This document shows positions 1 to 10,464 of a DNA stretch of 64,000 nucleotides, one piece after another. The stretch lies in contig NC_079147.1 of NCBI RefSeq assembly GCF_945859685.1, positions 263,180,572 through 263,244,571 of the forward strand, read 5' to 3'. Below the pieces are notes generated by a model. The model saw nothing but the letters and a program-made list of their open reading frames with translations. It was not told the DNA's origin and made no database searches. The DNA is from Eupeodes corollae. Lineage: Eukaryota; Arthropoda; Insecta; Diptera; Syrphidae. Both the position numbers and the translations under genes were made by a program. The stretch's first letter is position 1. Each line of letters begins with the position of its first letter.

Positions 1-1015
1 CATCTCGAGGATCGTAAATTGCTAAAATTGGTGCTGCTAATAATTTTGCTTTTAATTCTTCAAAACAGTGTAATTCCTCTTCACCAAATTTAAAACTAAC
101 CTTTTTCTTTATTAACTCGTATAATGGTTTCGCTTTTGTTGAAAACCCTTCCACAAATCTTCTAAAATAAGAGCATAGTCCCAGAAAACTATGCACTGCC
201 TTGGCATTTTGAGGAATAGGAAAATTTGCCACTGATTCAATGTTCTTTTCATCAGGACGTATACCTTCTTTAGAAACCTTGTAACCTAAATACCGTATTT
301 CCGGTTCTATAAACCTACACTTATCCAATCTCAGCTCTAGTTTATTACTTACTAGCTTCTCAAAAACTTCTTTTAATATGGATAAGTGTTCTTCAAAATC
401 ACTCGTCGCAATCAATATATCGTCTAAGTATATCGCAACTTTCCCTGCCCTAATCATGTCATCAAACACCATATTTACAAACCGTTGAAATGTTGGAGGT
501 GCATTTCTTAATCCGAATGGCATACGCAAATATTCGTATTGACCAAGTGGAGTCACAAACGAAGTGTATTTCACCGATTCTTCATTTACATGCACATGAT
601 AAAAAGCACTTTTTAAGTCTAATAGTGAAAAAATAGTTTTGTTTGCTAACCTATCCAACATGTCATCAATCAGCGGGATTGGATAGTTGTCCTTCAATGT
701 TATTTTGTTCAAACTCCTATAATCTATACACATTCTTATGTTATCATTTTTCTTCCTCACCAAAACAATAGGAGAAGAATACTCTGAATTACTGGGCCTT
801 ATTATCTTTTTCTGTAACATATCATCTAACATTTCCCGGACTCGCTCTTTTTCATAATATGATAACCTTCGGGGTGGGCAATGGAATGGCTTTTCATTAA
901 TCAAATTTAACTTTATCTCACATTTAATTAGCGGTTCATCAGGACGATCACATTTTAAATAACAATCATTAAATATCTTTCTGAAACGCTCATTTTTGTT
1001 AACATCAAGATTAGA
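1..1015 (-). pseudogene. pol: Ty3/gypsy-type reverse transcriptase (pol), partial
   Basis: This is the RT of an LTR retrotransposon, which would copy element RNA into DNA inside Gag particles. Read on the minus strand it is open from 1015 to the window edge. In order it shows a primer-grip-like IRMCIDYRSLN, catalytic LDLKSAFYHVHV, FGLRNAPPTFQRF, the active-site box YLDDIL near 405-425, and the connection motif FLGLCSYFRRF. Sequence resembling the start of the tether/RNase H region follows, then the window ends, so RNase H and integrase would lie to the left. The YLDDIL box and FLGL..YFRRF spacing are typical of Ty3/gypsy RT. The frame differs from the protease upstream; the change falls in a three-copy pentanucleotide repeat at 1009-1023. 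All three catalytic Asp are present. Confidence 0.93.
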
Positions 1016-1826
1016 TTAGATTATTACATTTTTCATCATAAGTTTCATTCATTTTACTTTCTTTTATTTTCATCAATCTCAAATTTGCTTTTTTAATAAA
1101 GTCTCTTCCCAAAATGACTGGGAACTTAGTCGTTTCATTTTTTACTACGAATAATTCTACTTTAATTTCTTCTTCTTCAAACAAAATACAACTCTGAACA
1201 ACTCCAATTACATTTAATGGGCTTTTATTAATACCAAAGAAATTATGTTTTAAATTTTGTTTTTTTATTAATATGTGTGGCACGAACTGTTCACGAACAA
1301 AACTAATGGGGCTACCGGTGTCAATTAAAGATCCTAATGAAAACTTACAGATAAAATTTGATTCTATAAAAGTATATAATAATTTTCTTACGTTTTCGTC
1401 TGAGTCACCTTCATCTCCAACATGATGGACTTCCTTTCTTTTTAGGCATACAGCAGCATAGTGCCCCATTTCAGCACACACATGGCAAGCACCCAGTTGT
1501 CGTTTCGGCTTCTTGCAACTATTGGCCATGTGCCCCAAAACATTACAGTTGTAACACCTAAATTGCTTCGATGTACTTGGCTCCATGTTTAAAGCTGGCG
1601 CCTTTCGTGTTAACGTCACTGTCCTGAACGCCTCCAAGAGATGCTCCTTGTCTCTAAAGCAATGCATTTTTGCCTGAGATCGGATGGTCTGGTCTGGTAT
1701 CCCCTCAATGAGATACTCCATGAGCTCGTCTTCATGGACACTTACTTTATTGGCAAGTATAACCTTCTCGTGGAAGTATTCCTGAAACGTTTCCGAGCTC
1801 GACCATTTCCGTCCTTCGAACTTCTG
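1011..1826 (-). pseudogene. Gag nucleocapsid and aspartic protease region of the gypsy-type element
   Basis: This stretch continues the Gag frame after an in-frame TAG at 1827-1829 and stays open to a TAA at 1011-1013. It holds two CCHC zinc knuckles of exact CX2CX4HX4C spacing (CYNCNVLGHMANSC and CHVCAEMGHYAAVC, about 1480-1560), which in Gag bind element RNA. A retropepsin follows, with active site LIDTGS (about 1310-1330) and a C-terminal ILGRDF motif. Gag and protease therefore share one frame, and RT is in another. A TAG inside the Gag matrix/capsid-like region is not where elements of this type usually terminate translation, so it is most simply a nonsense mutation. Readthrough cannot be excluded. 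Confidence 0.85.
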
Positions 1827-2585
1827 CTAGAGCATCAGCCGGCTGGCTCTGTCCTTAAAGATAGTACCCATCTCTCTGAGCAACACATCAATTGGTACCG
1901 ACATCATATCTGCTTTCGAGTGGAACCATCGCAGAGCTCTTCCCCTCAATCTAGTCGATATCAGTGCCCGGGAACTGTTCTCATCCAACTTAAAAACAGC
2001 TAGGACACTCCTCAGCTGCAGCTCCCACTGCTCATAGTTGTCATCAGCACCCGCAAACTCCGGAATCAGATCTTTTACGACGGAAAAATTCATCATCGAT
2101 TTTCCGTCTTCGTCGTGTGTTGGAACACTCTTCTTCTTAGTCATCATCTCGTTCTCTCTCTTCAGCAACTCCGTCTCTCTCTTTTGAACTGCCAGCTCTC
2201 GTTTGACCAACATCAATTCCCTCTTCAATGTCTCCATCGTACATTCGTCATCTCTGTCACTCATTTTCTTTTCATCTGCGGCATCATTGGCACTCTTCTG
2301 ACACACTTCATCGACATTGCTGCTATCTTCATACACCTCACGCTCATCATCATCATCATCGCTCTCTTCTTCATTGTCCGTTTGGTGTCCGTTGGCATTC
2401 AAATTTGCATCGCGTGGCGTCGTCTGCGTCGGCACAAATTCGCCGCGCAATTCCGATGGAATGGCCAACAACCGGAGCACCAACTCGGCCTTATTGCCGG
2501 TGGACTTCCTCCCCAGTGCACGTAGCCATGACTTTAACTGGGCTCCTGTGAACTGCTTCAGTTCATCAATTTCCACTGAATCCAT
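1827..2585 (-). CDS. gag: Gag N-terminal part with SAP domain, acidic stretch, coiled coil and capsid-like domain
   Basis: The start is taken at the ATG at 2585-2583 (MDSVEIDE); the open frame extends upstream only through non-ATG codons. Residues roughly 8-43 form a SAP-like helix-loop-helix (QFTGAQLKSWLRALGRKST, then GNKAELVLRLL), a DNA-binding module in other proteins. An acidic run (EEESDDDDDE) and a Lys/Arg/Glu-rich coiled-coil segment (about residues 115-150) follow. Next comes a retrotransposon-gag domain with the F.G...YEQWELQL pattern and a GRALRWF motif. Translation would stop at TAG 1827-1829, before the zinc knuckles lying in the same frame. The LTR and primer site lie just upstream. 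The SAP assignment is by motif reading only. Confidence 0.82.
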   Translation of the reverse strand: MDSVEIDELKQFTGAQLKSWLRALGRKSTGNKAELVLRLLAIPSELRGEFVPTQTTPRDANLNANGHQTDNEEESDDDDDEREVYEDSSNVDEVCQKSANDAADEKKMSDRDDECTMETLKRELMLVKRELAVQKRETELLKRENEMMTKKKSVPTHDEDGKSMMNFSVVKDLIPEFAGADDNYEQWELQLRSVLAVFKLDENSSRALISTRLRGRALRWFHSKADMMSVPIDVLLREMGTIFKDRASRLML

Positions 2586-2678
2586 TTTTCTTTGAGAAAA
2601 TTCCAACGCGATGGATTTAGAAAATTAATTGACTTTTATTATTTTAAAAGAAAACAAAATCTTATTAAGTTTTACGCG

Positions 2679-2691
2679 ATCCCACTTCTGA
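2679..2691 (-). promoter_or_regulatory. Candidate primer binding site, tRNA-Leu-like
   Basis: The plus strand reads ATCCCACTTCTGA, identical to the 3' acceptor/T-arm part of insect and animal tRNA-Leu. The minus-strand element RNA is therefore complementary to it. It sits just downstream of the proposed LTR end and about 95 nt before the Gag ATG. The terminal CCA complement is not present, so the match begins a few bases inside the tRNA 3' end, which is atypical. Confidence 0.5.
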
Positions 2692-2694
2692 GAT

Positions 2695-2944
2695 TGTAAG
2701 CGGTCTTGGTCAAAGAATTAAACAATATTTTATTTCAGTCTATATTTTTTCTTTATTTAATTTTAATAAAATTCACAAATTCCGTGAAGCTGCGTTGTTG
2801 TTCGTTTCGATGCTCAAAATCAACTGAACTTATTTGAAAATCAAAATAGAGAAGAACATATTTATTTTTAGTTTTTAGACACCTGCCCTCTTCTTTATAT
2901 TAAGGTATTAACACAATAGATCTTTGTGGTGAGGCCACATTACA
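2695..2944 (-). mobile_element. Candidate 5' LTR of the gypsy-type element
   Basis: In the minus-strand direction this ~250 bp block begins TGTAATGTGGCC (2944) and ends CTTACA (2695), giving TG...CA ends directly before the primer site. It contains a TATA-like ATATAAAG near 2893-2900 and AATAAA signals near 2729-2734 and 2752-2757, in the order expected for U3-R. The second LTR lies outside the window, so the right boundary rests only on the TG and cannot be checked by repeat comparison. Confidence 0.5.
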
Positions 2945-4585
2945 ATATATTTTTAACAATCATTTGGGTCCTACCACACTTTGAATATAATTCAACTAAG
3001 TTTAACTTCTATTCCATATCCCTTTTCTTTTTGATATTTATGGTCAGGTCATGCACAAGTTCCCCTATTTAGAGTGCTTCTGATACTAATATCCTCATAG
3101 TTTCCATTTATAAGTTTATAATTTGAGAATATTAAGTACACCCTGCTCCATCAAACTCTGATCCACAATTTGTTTCCATCTAAAGAATAAAAAAAAAACA
3201 ACAAAAAAAAATTATTGAAGACATTTCGTCATATCCTTCTTTTTATTTCCTAAGACTAAGTTTTCTCTATCCTCTGAGTTTTCGTTTACGTGTTTTTCTC
3301 TCTTCAACTCGTATCTTACCAAAAACTTTGATGACTTTCGAAGAAGGAAAGTTGAATCTAAAAATGTTTAGTGTGTGTCAAGTTTGAATGACACTCTTGG
3401 GTATATTGACAGAAACTCAAAGCCAAAAAAGGAAAAACGTCATCAGAAATAAAATGGGATAGCGATTACCCCGCCCCGCGCCGACCTGCATACATACACA
3501 CAAAACGCAAAGGAGTATCTAGAGAGGAGTTAGGTTTTAAGTAAACTCTAGGAGAAAAAGTTTTTGGTCATTTTTCTATTTTGCAAAGAAAGTAAAAACT
3601 CTCTAAGACGAATGACATATGAGTGATGGTGACCGGAGGTTATTGTGAGACCTTAAATAATAATTCATCTATCACTTAAGGTAAAAGAATCAAAAAAATT
3701 GGAAATAAAAAAGACGCGGAATGTCTGAAGGAAAAGCTGATGAAGAATTAGTCTTCCCAGCTCTTATGTGCTTCAAAAGGATTTTATAATAAATTAATTC
3801 TTTCCATAAAGAGAGATTAAACTGTTGGTACAAATGAAATTTTATACAATTCTACGATTATTATTATCATCGCCATGAGAATGCATGACGATAAATGATT
3901 CTGAAATGAGGTTGCAGTCGAAGTTTTTGGTTAAAGTGGTCGGGTACGGGTGTGAGTGAGGGTCTAGTTGGTTTTGGGTTTGGATTTCTAGATTAAGGAT
4001 GATATTGAAGGGGACAAAAATAATGTTAATGGGAGTAAAATGGTTTTTTGAAAAGTTAACCGATTTGAATAAAATTTTGAAATACACTCCCGACGATAAC
4101 TATAATGATGCGATGTCGACAAAGTGGAGTAAACAACGATAACACAAGCAAAGTTGAAGTTTTTCACTCTTCATTATAGTTTTAATAATAATTTTGATTT
4201 TGCAGTTTTTTGTGGTCGTAGTGTATGTGCCTATAGTGATGTTAAGCGCCTACAGGACCAATGCGGTAAACTTTCTCGACTTTTGGGATTTATATTTTTT
4301 AGATTTTAAGGATCTAATATTCAGTGTGGAGCTCTAAGAGAATGATCATTTCGGTTCATATTGAGTTTGATTTTCTTGTTTATTTGAAAAGTGAGATGGA
4401 TTATGGTGTTTAGGGTAGACAAAAATATTATAAAATATTATATAATGTTCTTAAAAATTGTGGAATTGATAATTTATTTTTGTTTTATAAAAAAAAAACC
4501 AACAAAAAAATGATAAATGCTCATTTTAATTAAGGTTAAAGTAGTTTTACTCTCGAAAGTGGGTAGGTGTGTTCTCGAGGAATGT
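2945..4585. other. No gene seen
   Basis: AT-rich sequence with short A-runs (around 3190-3215) and no open frame or TE motif I can support. It is probably intergenic DNA or very old repeat. Confidence 0.6.
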
Positions 4586-4589
4586 CCGC

Positions 4590-5050
4590 TAGAAGAACTT
4601 CAGCGCGCTTATCTCAAGGGCAAGTCTGTTTAGACCGCCCTGCATGAGGCAGTTCGTACCATTGAGAAGACAATTCACTTTAAAGAATTAACTCCTGCTA
4701 TAGTTTAGTAGACGTAGAAGGTTATTATAGTAACGTCCTTACTGAATCGATTCTAGAATCACTTACTCATTTTTGGGGTAGAAGTTTTTGGTCAAGAATG
4801 GATAATTTCTATGATAAATTTAATTTAAGAAGGATTCTCTCCCCACTCTTATGTTTTAGTCATGAATATAATCCTCATAAAATTTAAAAGTTGTTAAGTT
4901 AAGGCGGTAGCTTATTCTGATGATTTGGTTTTACTGGTATCACGAAAGTTTGTCACCTTGATTACCGAAATGTTGGAGATACCTTTATGGAAAGTAAGCA
5001 GCTAGACTACGAGCAGTGGTCTAGGTGTTAATTTGCGAACCTATGTTGGG
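4590..5050 (+). pseudogene. Decayed non-LTR RT fragment (R1/LOA-like)
   Basis: Translated in shifting frames this shows RT motifs in order: LQRAYLKGKSV..TALHEAVRTIEKTIHFKE (about 4598-4700), DVEGYYSNVLTESILESL (about 4708-4762, corresponding to the catalytic LD.EGAFNNV block), and KAVAYSDDLVLLVS (about 4905-4945, the second catalytic box). SSGLGVNLRTYVG follows (about 5015-5050). At least two frame breaks and several stops interrupt it, and the palm between the two catalytic blocks is mostly deleted. The EGAFNNV-like block suggests an R1/LOA-type element. The fragment is dead. Confidence 0.72.
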
Positions 5051-5589
5051 GAAGGTTGCCTCTGTAATGTGCGTTTCCGTTCTGTCTCTGCTCGTTCTAT
5101 TTTTATTTTTGTATTGCTTGTAAATCGTGTCGTGGAGCAGTTTATTTTTTGAATCCTCAATTTATTTACAATTTTAATTTATATACATATATACACACAA
5201 AAGGTTTAATAAACAACAAAAATAATATTTTACCACAACAAAAAATCACACATTAATTAACAAGTGATAAGCCACCCAGCGCACCAAGAGTAAATTTTTT
5301 TGTTGGCATACCGCCATACTGTTTCATACAGGCCAGCTGTTTTGGCACTAAGTAAAACCCAAGTAGGTGAGGAAATTTTGTATTCATAAATATTGCTTGG
5401 TGCCTTTATTCTTTTTTCCACCATGGCCTCGCCATATATATTGGGAATGATGTTGCTTATCAGCTTTTACCACAATATGGTCCTTGCACCAATTTCTTTT
5501 TTAATAATATGTGGTTTATATTCTCCGTAAATAAGCAAATTATTCACTACTGCGTCCTTTATTGAAACCCAAATTTAGTCTGATTATCA
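5051..5589. other. No gene seen
   Basis: AT-rich spacer between two non-LTR fragments. It has TATATACATATATACACA-type microrepeat near 5180 and no supported coding motif. Confidence 0.5.
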
Positions 5590-6545
5590 ACTTATCGTGA
5601 TGCTGATTGATGCTTTGTCCGATTCCATCCAAAAAATTGTTTCGTCCTATCCTCGCACTGAAATCTTTGTTACGTGCGATTTCAATGTACACAATTTTTC
5701 ATGGCTTCAACATTCGGTCCAGACAACACCCGATGGAGTGTGTGCAGAAATAGAACCACCTAACTCAGCTAGTCAACGAGTCCACTCGAATATTGGACGT
5801 TGCAGGTCGAGCAGAAAACACTCTTGATTTGTTTCTTACCAATGACCGTAATAAGTAAACTGTTAGTGTTCTATCTCCTCTAGGCACATCTGACCATTGT
5901 GTTTTATCAGCAAATTTCTCGTGTCAAAACTGTTCAATTAAAAACAGATCTCCTAAGAGAACCGTTTGGCAATACGAGAAAGACAACGGGGACGGTCTTC
6001 ATAATTACTTCAGGATCTTCAACTGGTCACTACGCTTCCTCGATAATGATGCTGATGTCAGCGCTGATATGATCACAAGTGTAATTCTCCTGGGAATGAG
6101 AACTTGCGCATGGTTTGATGCGAGCTGTAAAGAGTTTATTAGGTCCAAAGAGATAAGTTTCCGTTGCTATGAGGCCAAAAACTTCAAACAAGCCAAGAAG
6201 GCCTGCAGCCCATATTTGACGGGCCAAATTTTTACATGACTAACAATTACGGCAAAAAATATTGCAATGTCCCAAAGGCAGTAAAAATGTTTGGTCATTT
6301 AATTTAATGACACTTCTTTTGTTAGCTCTTTAGAGAAAGCTAATTTCTTTGCTAGGCAGTTTGCCGCCAATTCTACTTCGCCACTTAGTGTTATGACTCC
6401 GTACTTGAGCGAGTTCGTGATTCTAGGTTACCAATCTTTTTTCGATCTCGTAATGTGGCAAGAGTCCTTAGAGATCTAAAAACACATAAATCCGCTGGTC
6501 TTGATGGTATCAACCCTATTATTCTGAAGAGGTGTTCTTCAACGC
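5590..6545 (+). pseudogene. CR1/Jockey-like LINE copy A: endonuclease and linker remnants
   Basis: This is a remnant of the APE-type endonuclease and the linker of a non-LTR retrotransposon. The visible pieces are IDALSDSIQKIVSSYPRTEIF and CDFNVHNFSW (the family's GDFN motif with G changed to C) near 5600-5705, NTLDLFLTND and PLGTSDHCV (catalytic SDH) near 5815-5905, then the basic linker KRTVWQYEKDNGDGLHNYF. Near 6480-6545 the RT entry motif HKSAGLDGINPIILKRCSS appears. Several stops and frame shifts occur. It belongs with copies at 30745-31545 and 35465-36000, whose translations overlap it closely. A SINE fragment follows directly. Confidence 0.8.
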
Positions 6546-6547
6546 TT

Positions 6548-6664
6548 TGTAGGTCCCTTCCATTCCTGACAACAGTACTCGCACACAGGAATGGTTGAGA
6601 GTTGTAAGTCACTAGGCCCTGGTTCACAACGGACTGTTGCGCCACACCATTAGATTTTTTTTTT
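6548..6664 (+). mobile_element. SINE 3' half, truncated copy
   Basis: This carries only the 3' body of the tRNA-derived SINE found elsewhere in the window. Diagnostic words are GTAGGTCCC, ACTCGCACACAGGAATGG, GTTGTAAGTCACTAGGCC and GGACTGTTGCGCCAC, ending in a T-run at 6655-6665. The tRNA-like head is missing. It lies in LINE copy A at a point where RT sequence is also deleted. Confidence 0.85.
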
Positions 6665-7700
6665 TGATAAAGCATTTGATTTGGCATCAGGCTCTCTTAT
6701 CGAAAATGCATGCTTTCGCTCTGTTATCTCTCCAACACTCTTTCTCATTTTTATTAATGATCTCCTGTCTGCAACATCTAATCCCATTCATTGTTTCGCT
6801 GACGATAGCACTCTAAGCTTTTCATATTCGTTTACAGACTCACATCCCTCTTCTTTGAATGTGGAACTGCAACGACAAAATATGATAAGCTCATCAAATT
6901 CCGACCTAACCAGGATTGTTCAATGGGGATTAAAAAACCGCGTGAAATTTAATGTTTCGAAAACCCAATGCTGTCTTGTATCGTTAAAGCGAGATATACC
7001 CCCCTTGCCATTTTCAATAGATGGCACTTACATCAATGAGACTGAACACCTCGATATTATCGGTATGTGTATCGCCAACCACCTCTTGTGGAGTGATCAC
7101 ATACGCGATGTCGCCAAAAATGCCGCAAGGTGTTTGGAGTTCCTTAGGCGATGCAACAAATATTTTACCACTTCTGATCTGGCTGTTATCTACAAGACTT
7201 ACATACTTACGTCCAAGGCGTGAGTATAAATCCCATCTCTGGGCTGGTGCTCCTGCAACTTACTTAAGCCTCTTGGATAGTATTGAACGTAGGGTATTTA
7301 GATTGATTGGTTATATTACCATCATAAGATCATTTACGTCACTTGAACATCGTCGAAATGTTTCTTGTCTCACCCTGTTTTACCGTTATTTTAATGGTTT
7401 ATGCTTTAGAGAAATAGCCAGCTGCATTCCTCCCCTTAAACAGTTCAACCGTAATACTCGTGCTTCTAGGAATGCTCATCAATATACCCTCGAGCCCAAC
7501 TTCGGTCGTACTGTCAAATACAGAGATTAGTTCTTTAGCCGTACTACGCGAATGTGGAATGCCTTACCACACTCTGCCTTTCCTAGTCATTGCAATATTA
7601 AGGAATTAAATTGCAATGTGCACCAACATCTTCTTTTAAACCCTATCTCCTCTTCATAGTGCTCACACTGTGCCTCTGCATAATAAAGGTAGTAACATCC
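6665..7700 (+). pseudogene. CR1/Jockey-like LINE copy A: reverse transcriptase and 3' end
   Basis: The RT palm and thumb continue after the SINE: DKAFD (catalytic block, truncated), ISPTLFLIFINDLLSATSN, then HCFADDSTLSFSYS with both catalytic Asp intact (about 6800-6830), and the thumb NRVKFNVSKTQCCLVSLKR. At about 7200-7220 the frame shifts and continues with REYKSHLWAGAP and LLDSIERRVFRLIG, ending with an RMWNALPHSAFPSHCN-like tail near 7545-7595. An A-rich 3' end is seen at about 7718-7730. The pieces of this copy add up to most of an ORF2, but breaks make it nonfunctional. Confidence 0.85.
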
Positions 7701-7734
7701 GCTTGAGTGTGCTTATTATAAAAAAAAAATCAGA

Positions 7735-8565
7735 GCAAAACTAAACTAATGCTCTTTACAACCAAAAATAAAAAACTTGCCTTACATAACCTAACGGAAT
7801 AGTCAAATCCTGTCTTTATCCTCCAGCGCAAAATGTCTAGGAGTCATTCTAGATCCCAAACCAAACTGGAAAGTAAACATTTAAGATCGTGCCAAGAAGG
7901 CCTGCATTGCCCTTAACGATTATAGAAAAACTTTTGGTATAGAGTTGGGCCTTTAATCGAAATCATGTTGTTGTCGTACCCAACTGTTGTAGGTGACCTG
8001 CTCATAACAAGAGATAGGATATTTATAAAGAAATGAAGGAAGTTTCATAAAATAGCTAGTGTCCTGCCAATCCTGCTCAACAGATGCCTTAAATTTATAT
8101 CTTCACATCATCGCGATAGAACTGATTCCAGCGGATATTTTTGCAACAGGCACTGACCACTGCACCCCTGCCTTGAACCTTAGCAAATATTTTAAAGTCA
8201 TCTTTCCTCTCACAAAGTATTGGGAGGTTACGAAGCACTTAGTGATTTCGGCTACCTAATCGTTCCAGTTTATTTCAAGCGGAATTACTAGCAATCAGAA
8301 AAGTATGAAAAGTACTCAAATCAAACCTAAACCAAAATAGAGACACATCTATCTGTACTAAAATCCAGCGGCTGTTATTGCTATCAATTCGGACAAAACA
8401 TCCTCTATACTGGTCCAATAATGTTGAGATGTAGTGTCCAGCCTCAGAGGGGGTTAAACCGACTTCCATGTTGATGTAGGGAAGCTATATATGCTTGTCT
8501 TCAAACTGGTAGGAAGAACCGCTTACTTGCACCTCCACGTGGTGGTCCAAACCAGTGCAGTTCAA
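7735..8565 (+). pseudogene. I/LOA-like LINE: RT C-terminus and start of RNase H
   Basis: Near 7740-7970 the reading KTKLMLFTTKNKKLALHNL is followed by KCLGVILDPKPNWKVNI and AKKACIALNDYRKTFG, the conserved thumb region LGVILD.KLNW..NI..R.KKA. Near 8060-8250 comes TDALNLYLHIIAIELIPADIF. Near 8355-8430 NPAAVIAINSDKTSSILVQ matches the DSQAAIKAL..NKTSS core of an RNase H domain, with the catalytic Asp region damaged. Stops and frame shifts are frequent. RNase H after RT places it with I/LOA/R1-type elements rather than Jockey. A minus-strand relative lies at 33880-35458. Confidence 0.7.
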
Positions 8566-9285
8566 TGATGAATGATACTGATCAATTCATAGTTATTAAA
8601 AAAGGTACTACTTAGAATTTTTCAAAATAAATTTTCAACTTGTGAGCGAGCGCAAGAGCCTATCATTTACTTCCTTCCTAAAATTAAATTTTATGATCGT
8701 TGGTAAACACAGGACTGTAGTTCTTCCTCTGATTCAGAGGTTGACTTACTGATAAAAATATTACTAAATATACAAATCGAATAACTCTAAGTGGTCGGTA
8801 TTTCATATAAGTTTAAAAATAGGTCTGAAGTGGAATTAAAAATCATTTTTAGGAATCAGGTACATTGTATAGATAAATCTCGGCAAATCGCATTCCACAA
8901 GAAGCCAGGTGACCACTTCCAGGGTTATCTTCCTTAGATGTCACTTCATCAAAGACTAAATTATCATACCACTGTAATGTAGTTCCACGGGATGTGTTGT
9001 AGCCCCCTGGTTAATTCCAGGAACATGTATGGATTGGTATCGTAGTGGATGTGGTTTATCCTATATGCATAGGGTATTGGTTTTTTATTACCCAAAAAAT
9101 AAATATGTAGATGGACTAAGCCAATACCAAAAGTTAACAAAGAAGTGATTTTGTTTTGTCTTGGTAGCTTAGAAAGAGGAACTCACTCGAAGCATTTCGC
9201 CAATTAAGAGAGAGTAAATCTTTGCGTAAATCCTTTTGGTTATTTTCAAAAACAAAATGATAAGACAATGCCTAGGGCACCAAGT
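8566..9285. other. Unassigned segment between two RNase H fragments
   Basis: About 720 bp separate two RNase H pieces. No coding motif or terminal repeat was recognised. It could be another insertion or a rearranged part of the same LINE. Confidence 0.4.
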
Positions 9286-9289
9286 GTAA

Positions 9290-9720
9290 GAACTTGCCAT
9301 CAAATTAAGGCTCATTGTCATGTGTTGATGTTCTCTGTTCAGCCTCAAAATCAACCTCCACGTCAGTCTAAGATGGTTTGCATGTGATAATGGCATTGCT
9401 GGAAATGAATAGGCAAATATTCCTCTTGGAGCTATTAAAGACAAAATATTCTAGATTTTTCAGACGAAATGCAACTGCAATTGGAACAGTCTAACGGACT
9501 GTACAACATCCAGGGTGATATGTCCTACTTATAAATAACAAAAACCATTCTATCAAACTTTATTGCGGACCCAGATATGATATCGACAGGATCACTGCAA
9601 ATATGTACCGGACATTGGCCGATTAGAAAGAATGTCGTAGCTATAGAGACCAGCGTGAAAGGAAAACTTGGATTCGCTTTGCGAGATAAAAAATCAAAGA
9701 CGGGATTTCTTTTCTGAATG
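9290..9720 (+). pseudogene. RNase H C-terminal fragment of an I/LOA-like LINE
   Basis: The frame at about 9355-9440 reads LHVSLRWFACDNGIAGNE, a stop, then ANIPLGAIKD. This matches the WVPGHSGIAGNE.AD..AR.GA motif of LINE RNase H with WVPGH eroded. Around 9570-9650 CGPRYDIDR and QICTGHWPIRKNVVAIET match the downstream LITGHWPIGKHA region. It probably belongs to the same element as 7735-8565. Stops and shifts make it a pseudogene. Confidence 0.65.
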
Positions 9721-10165
9721 CGATGATATTATTATCTTTTAATTTTTATTTTTCAAAACATAGGTTCAACGAGTTTATGGTACAAAAACGGAGCTTTACA
9801 GCCGTTTAGCATATGCTCTTCAAAATGAAAACCTCTTCTTGGAAAACAATGTTCAATATTACTTACTCATATTTTTATGAGTCAAAACGTGTTTTTGTGT
9901 GTAATGATTAATTTATTTATTTACAACTGTTTTTGTTTTTCAATTTTAATTGCAATATGTAATTAACAACAGAGTAATTCCGTAAATCCGAAACTACAGC
10001 TATTAGACTGATATTGAAACTTTTAACACACCTTAAGTTTCTTTTAATAGAAACTTGAAAACATGGACAGCTGCGTCCATCAAACTAGCTGTCTATTGTT
10101 CCAAATCATAAACCATTGTTAAAGCATTCAATTTTACACACAAATATGTAAAAATAATAAAATTG
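9721..10165. other. No gene seen
   Basis: AT-rich spacer ending in the left target-site copy AATAAAATTG (10156-10165) of the next SINE. Confidence 0.5.
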
Positions 10166-10454
10166 GAGTACCCGTAGCGTGATGGTTAGTGCGTTGGACT
10201 GTCATGAAAGGGGTCTTGGGTTCAATAACTGCCTGTGCCACCTAACTTTTTTCACGAGTACTGCCTCGTGCGAAGAATTAACAAATCCTCCAAGAGTAAT
10301 TCTTGTCATGAAAAGTGCTTTCTCAAATAAGCCGATCGGATTTGGCATATAAACTGTAGGACTCTCTCAACACTATTCGCACACAGGAATGGATGAGAGT
10401 TGTAAGTCACTAGGCCTTGGTTCCCTGTGGACTGTTGCGTCACCAAATTTATTT
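10166..10454 (+). mobile_element. tRNA-derived SINE, full-length copy with target-site duplication
   Basis: The tRNA-like head begins GAGTACCCGTAGCGTGATGG, with a box-A-like region at about 10175-10190 and box B near 10218-10228 (GGTTCAATAAC, mutated from GGTTCAATCCC). The tRNA-unrelated body carries GCACACAGGAATGG and GTTGTAAGTCACTAGGCC. It ends GTTGCGTCACC plus an AT-rich tail. Direct repeats AATAAAATTG at 10156-10165 and 10455-10464 flank it, as expected for LINE-mediated insertion. The head resembles tRNA-Asp (GTTAGT... CTGTCATG ... GGTTC). Confidence 0.88.
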
Positions 10455-10464
10455 AATAAAATTG

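Noticed and set aside
2115..2595. Three plus-strand open frames opposite Gag
   Set aside because: They are antisense reflections of the Gag coding region and have no motif of their own.
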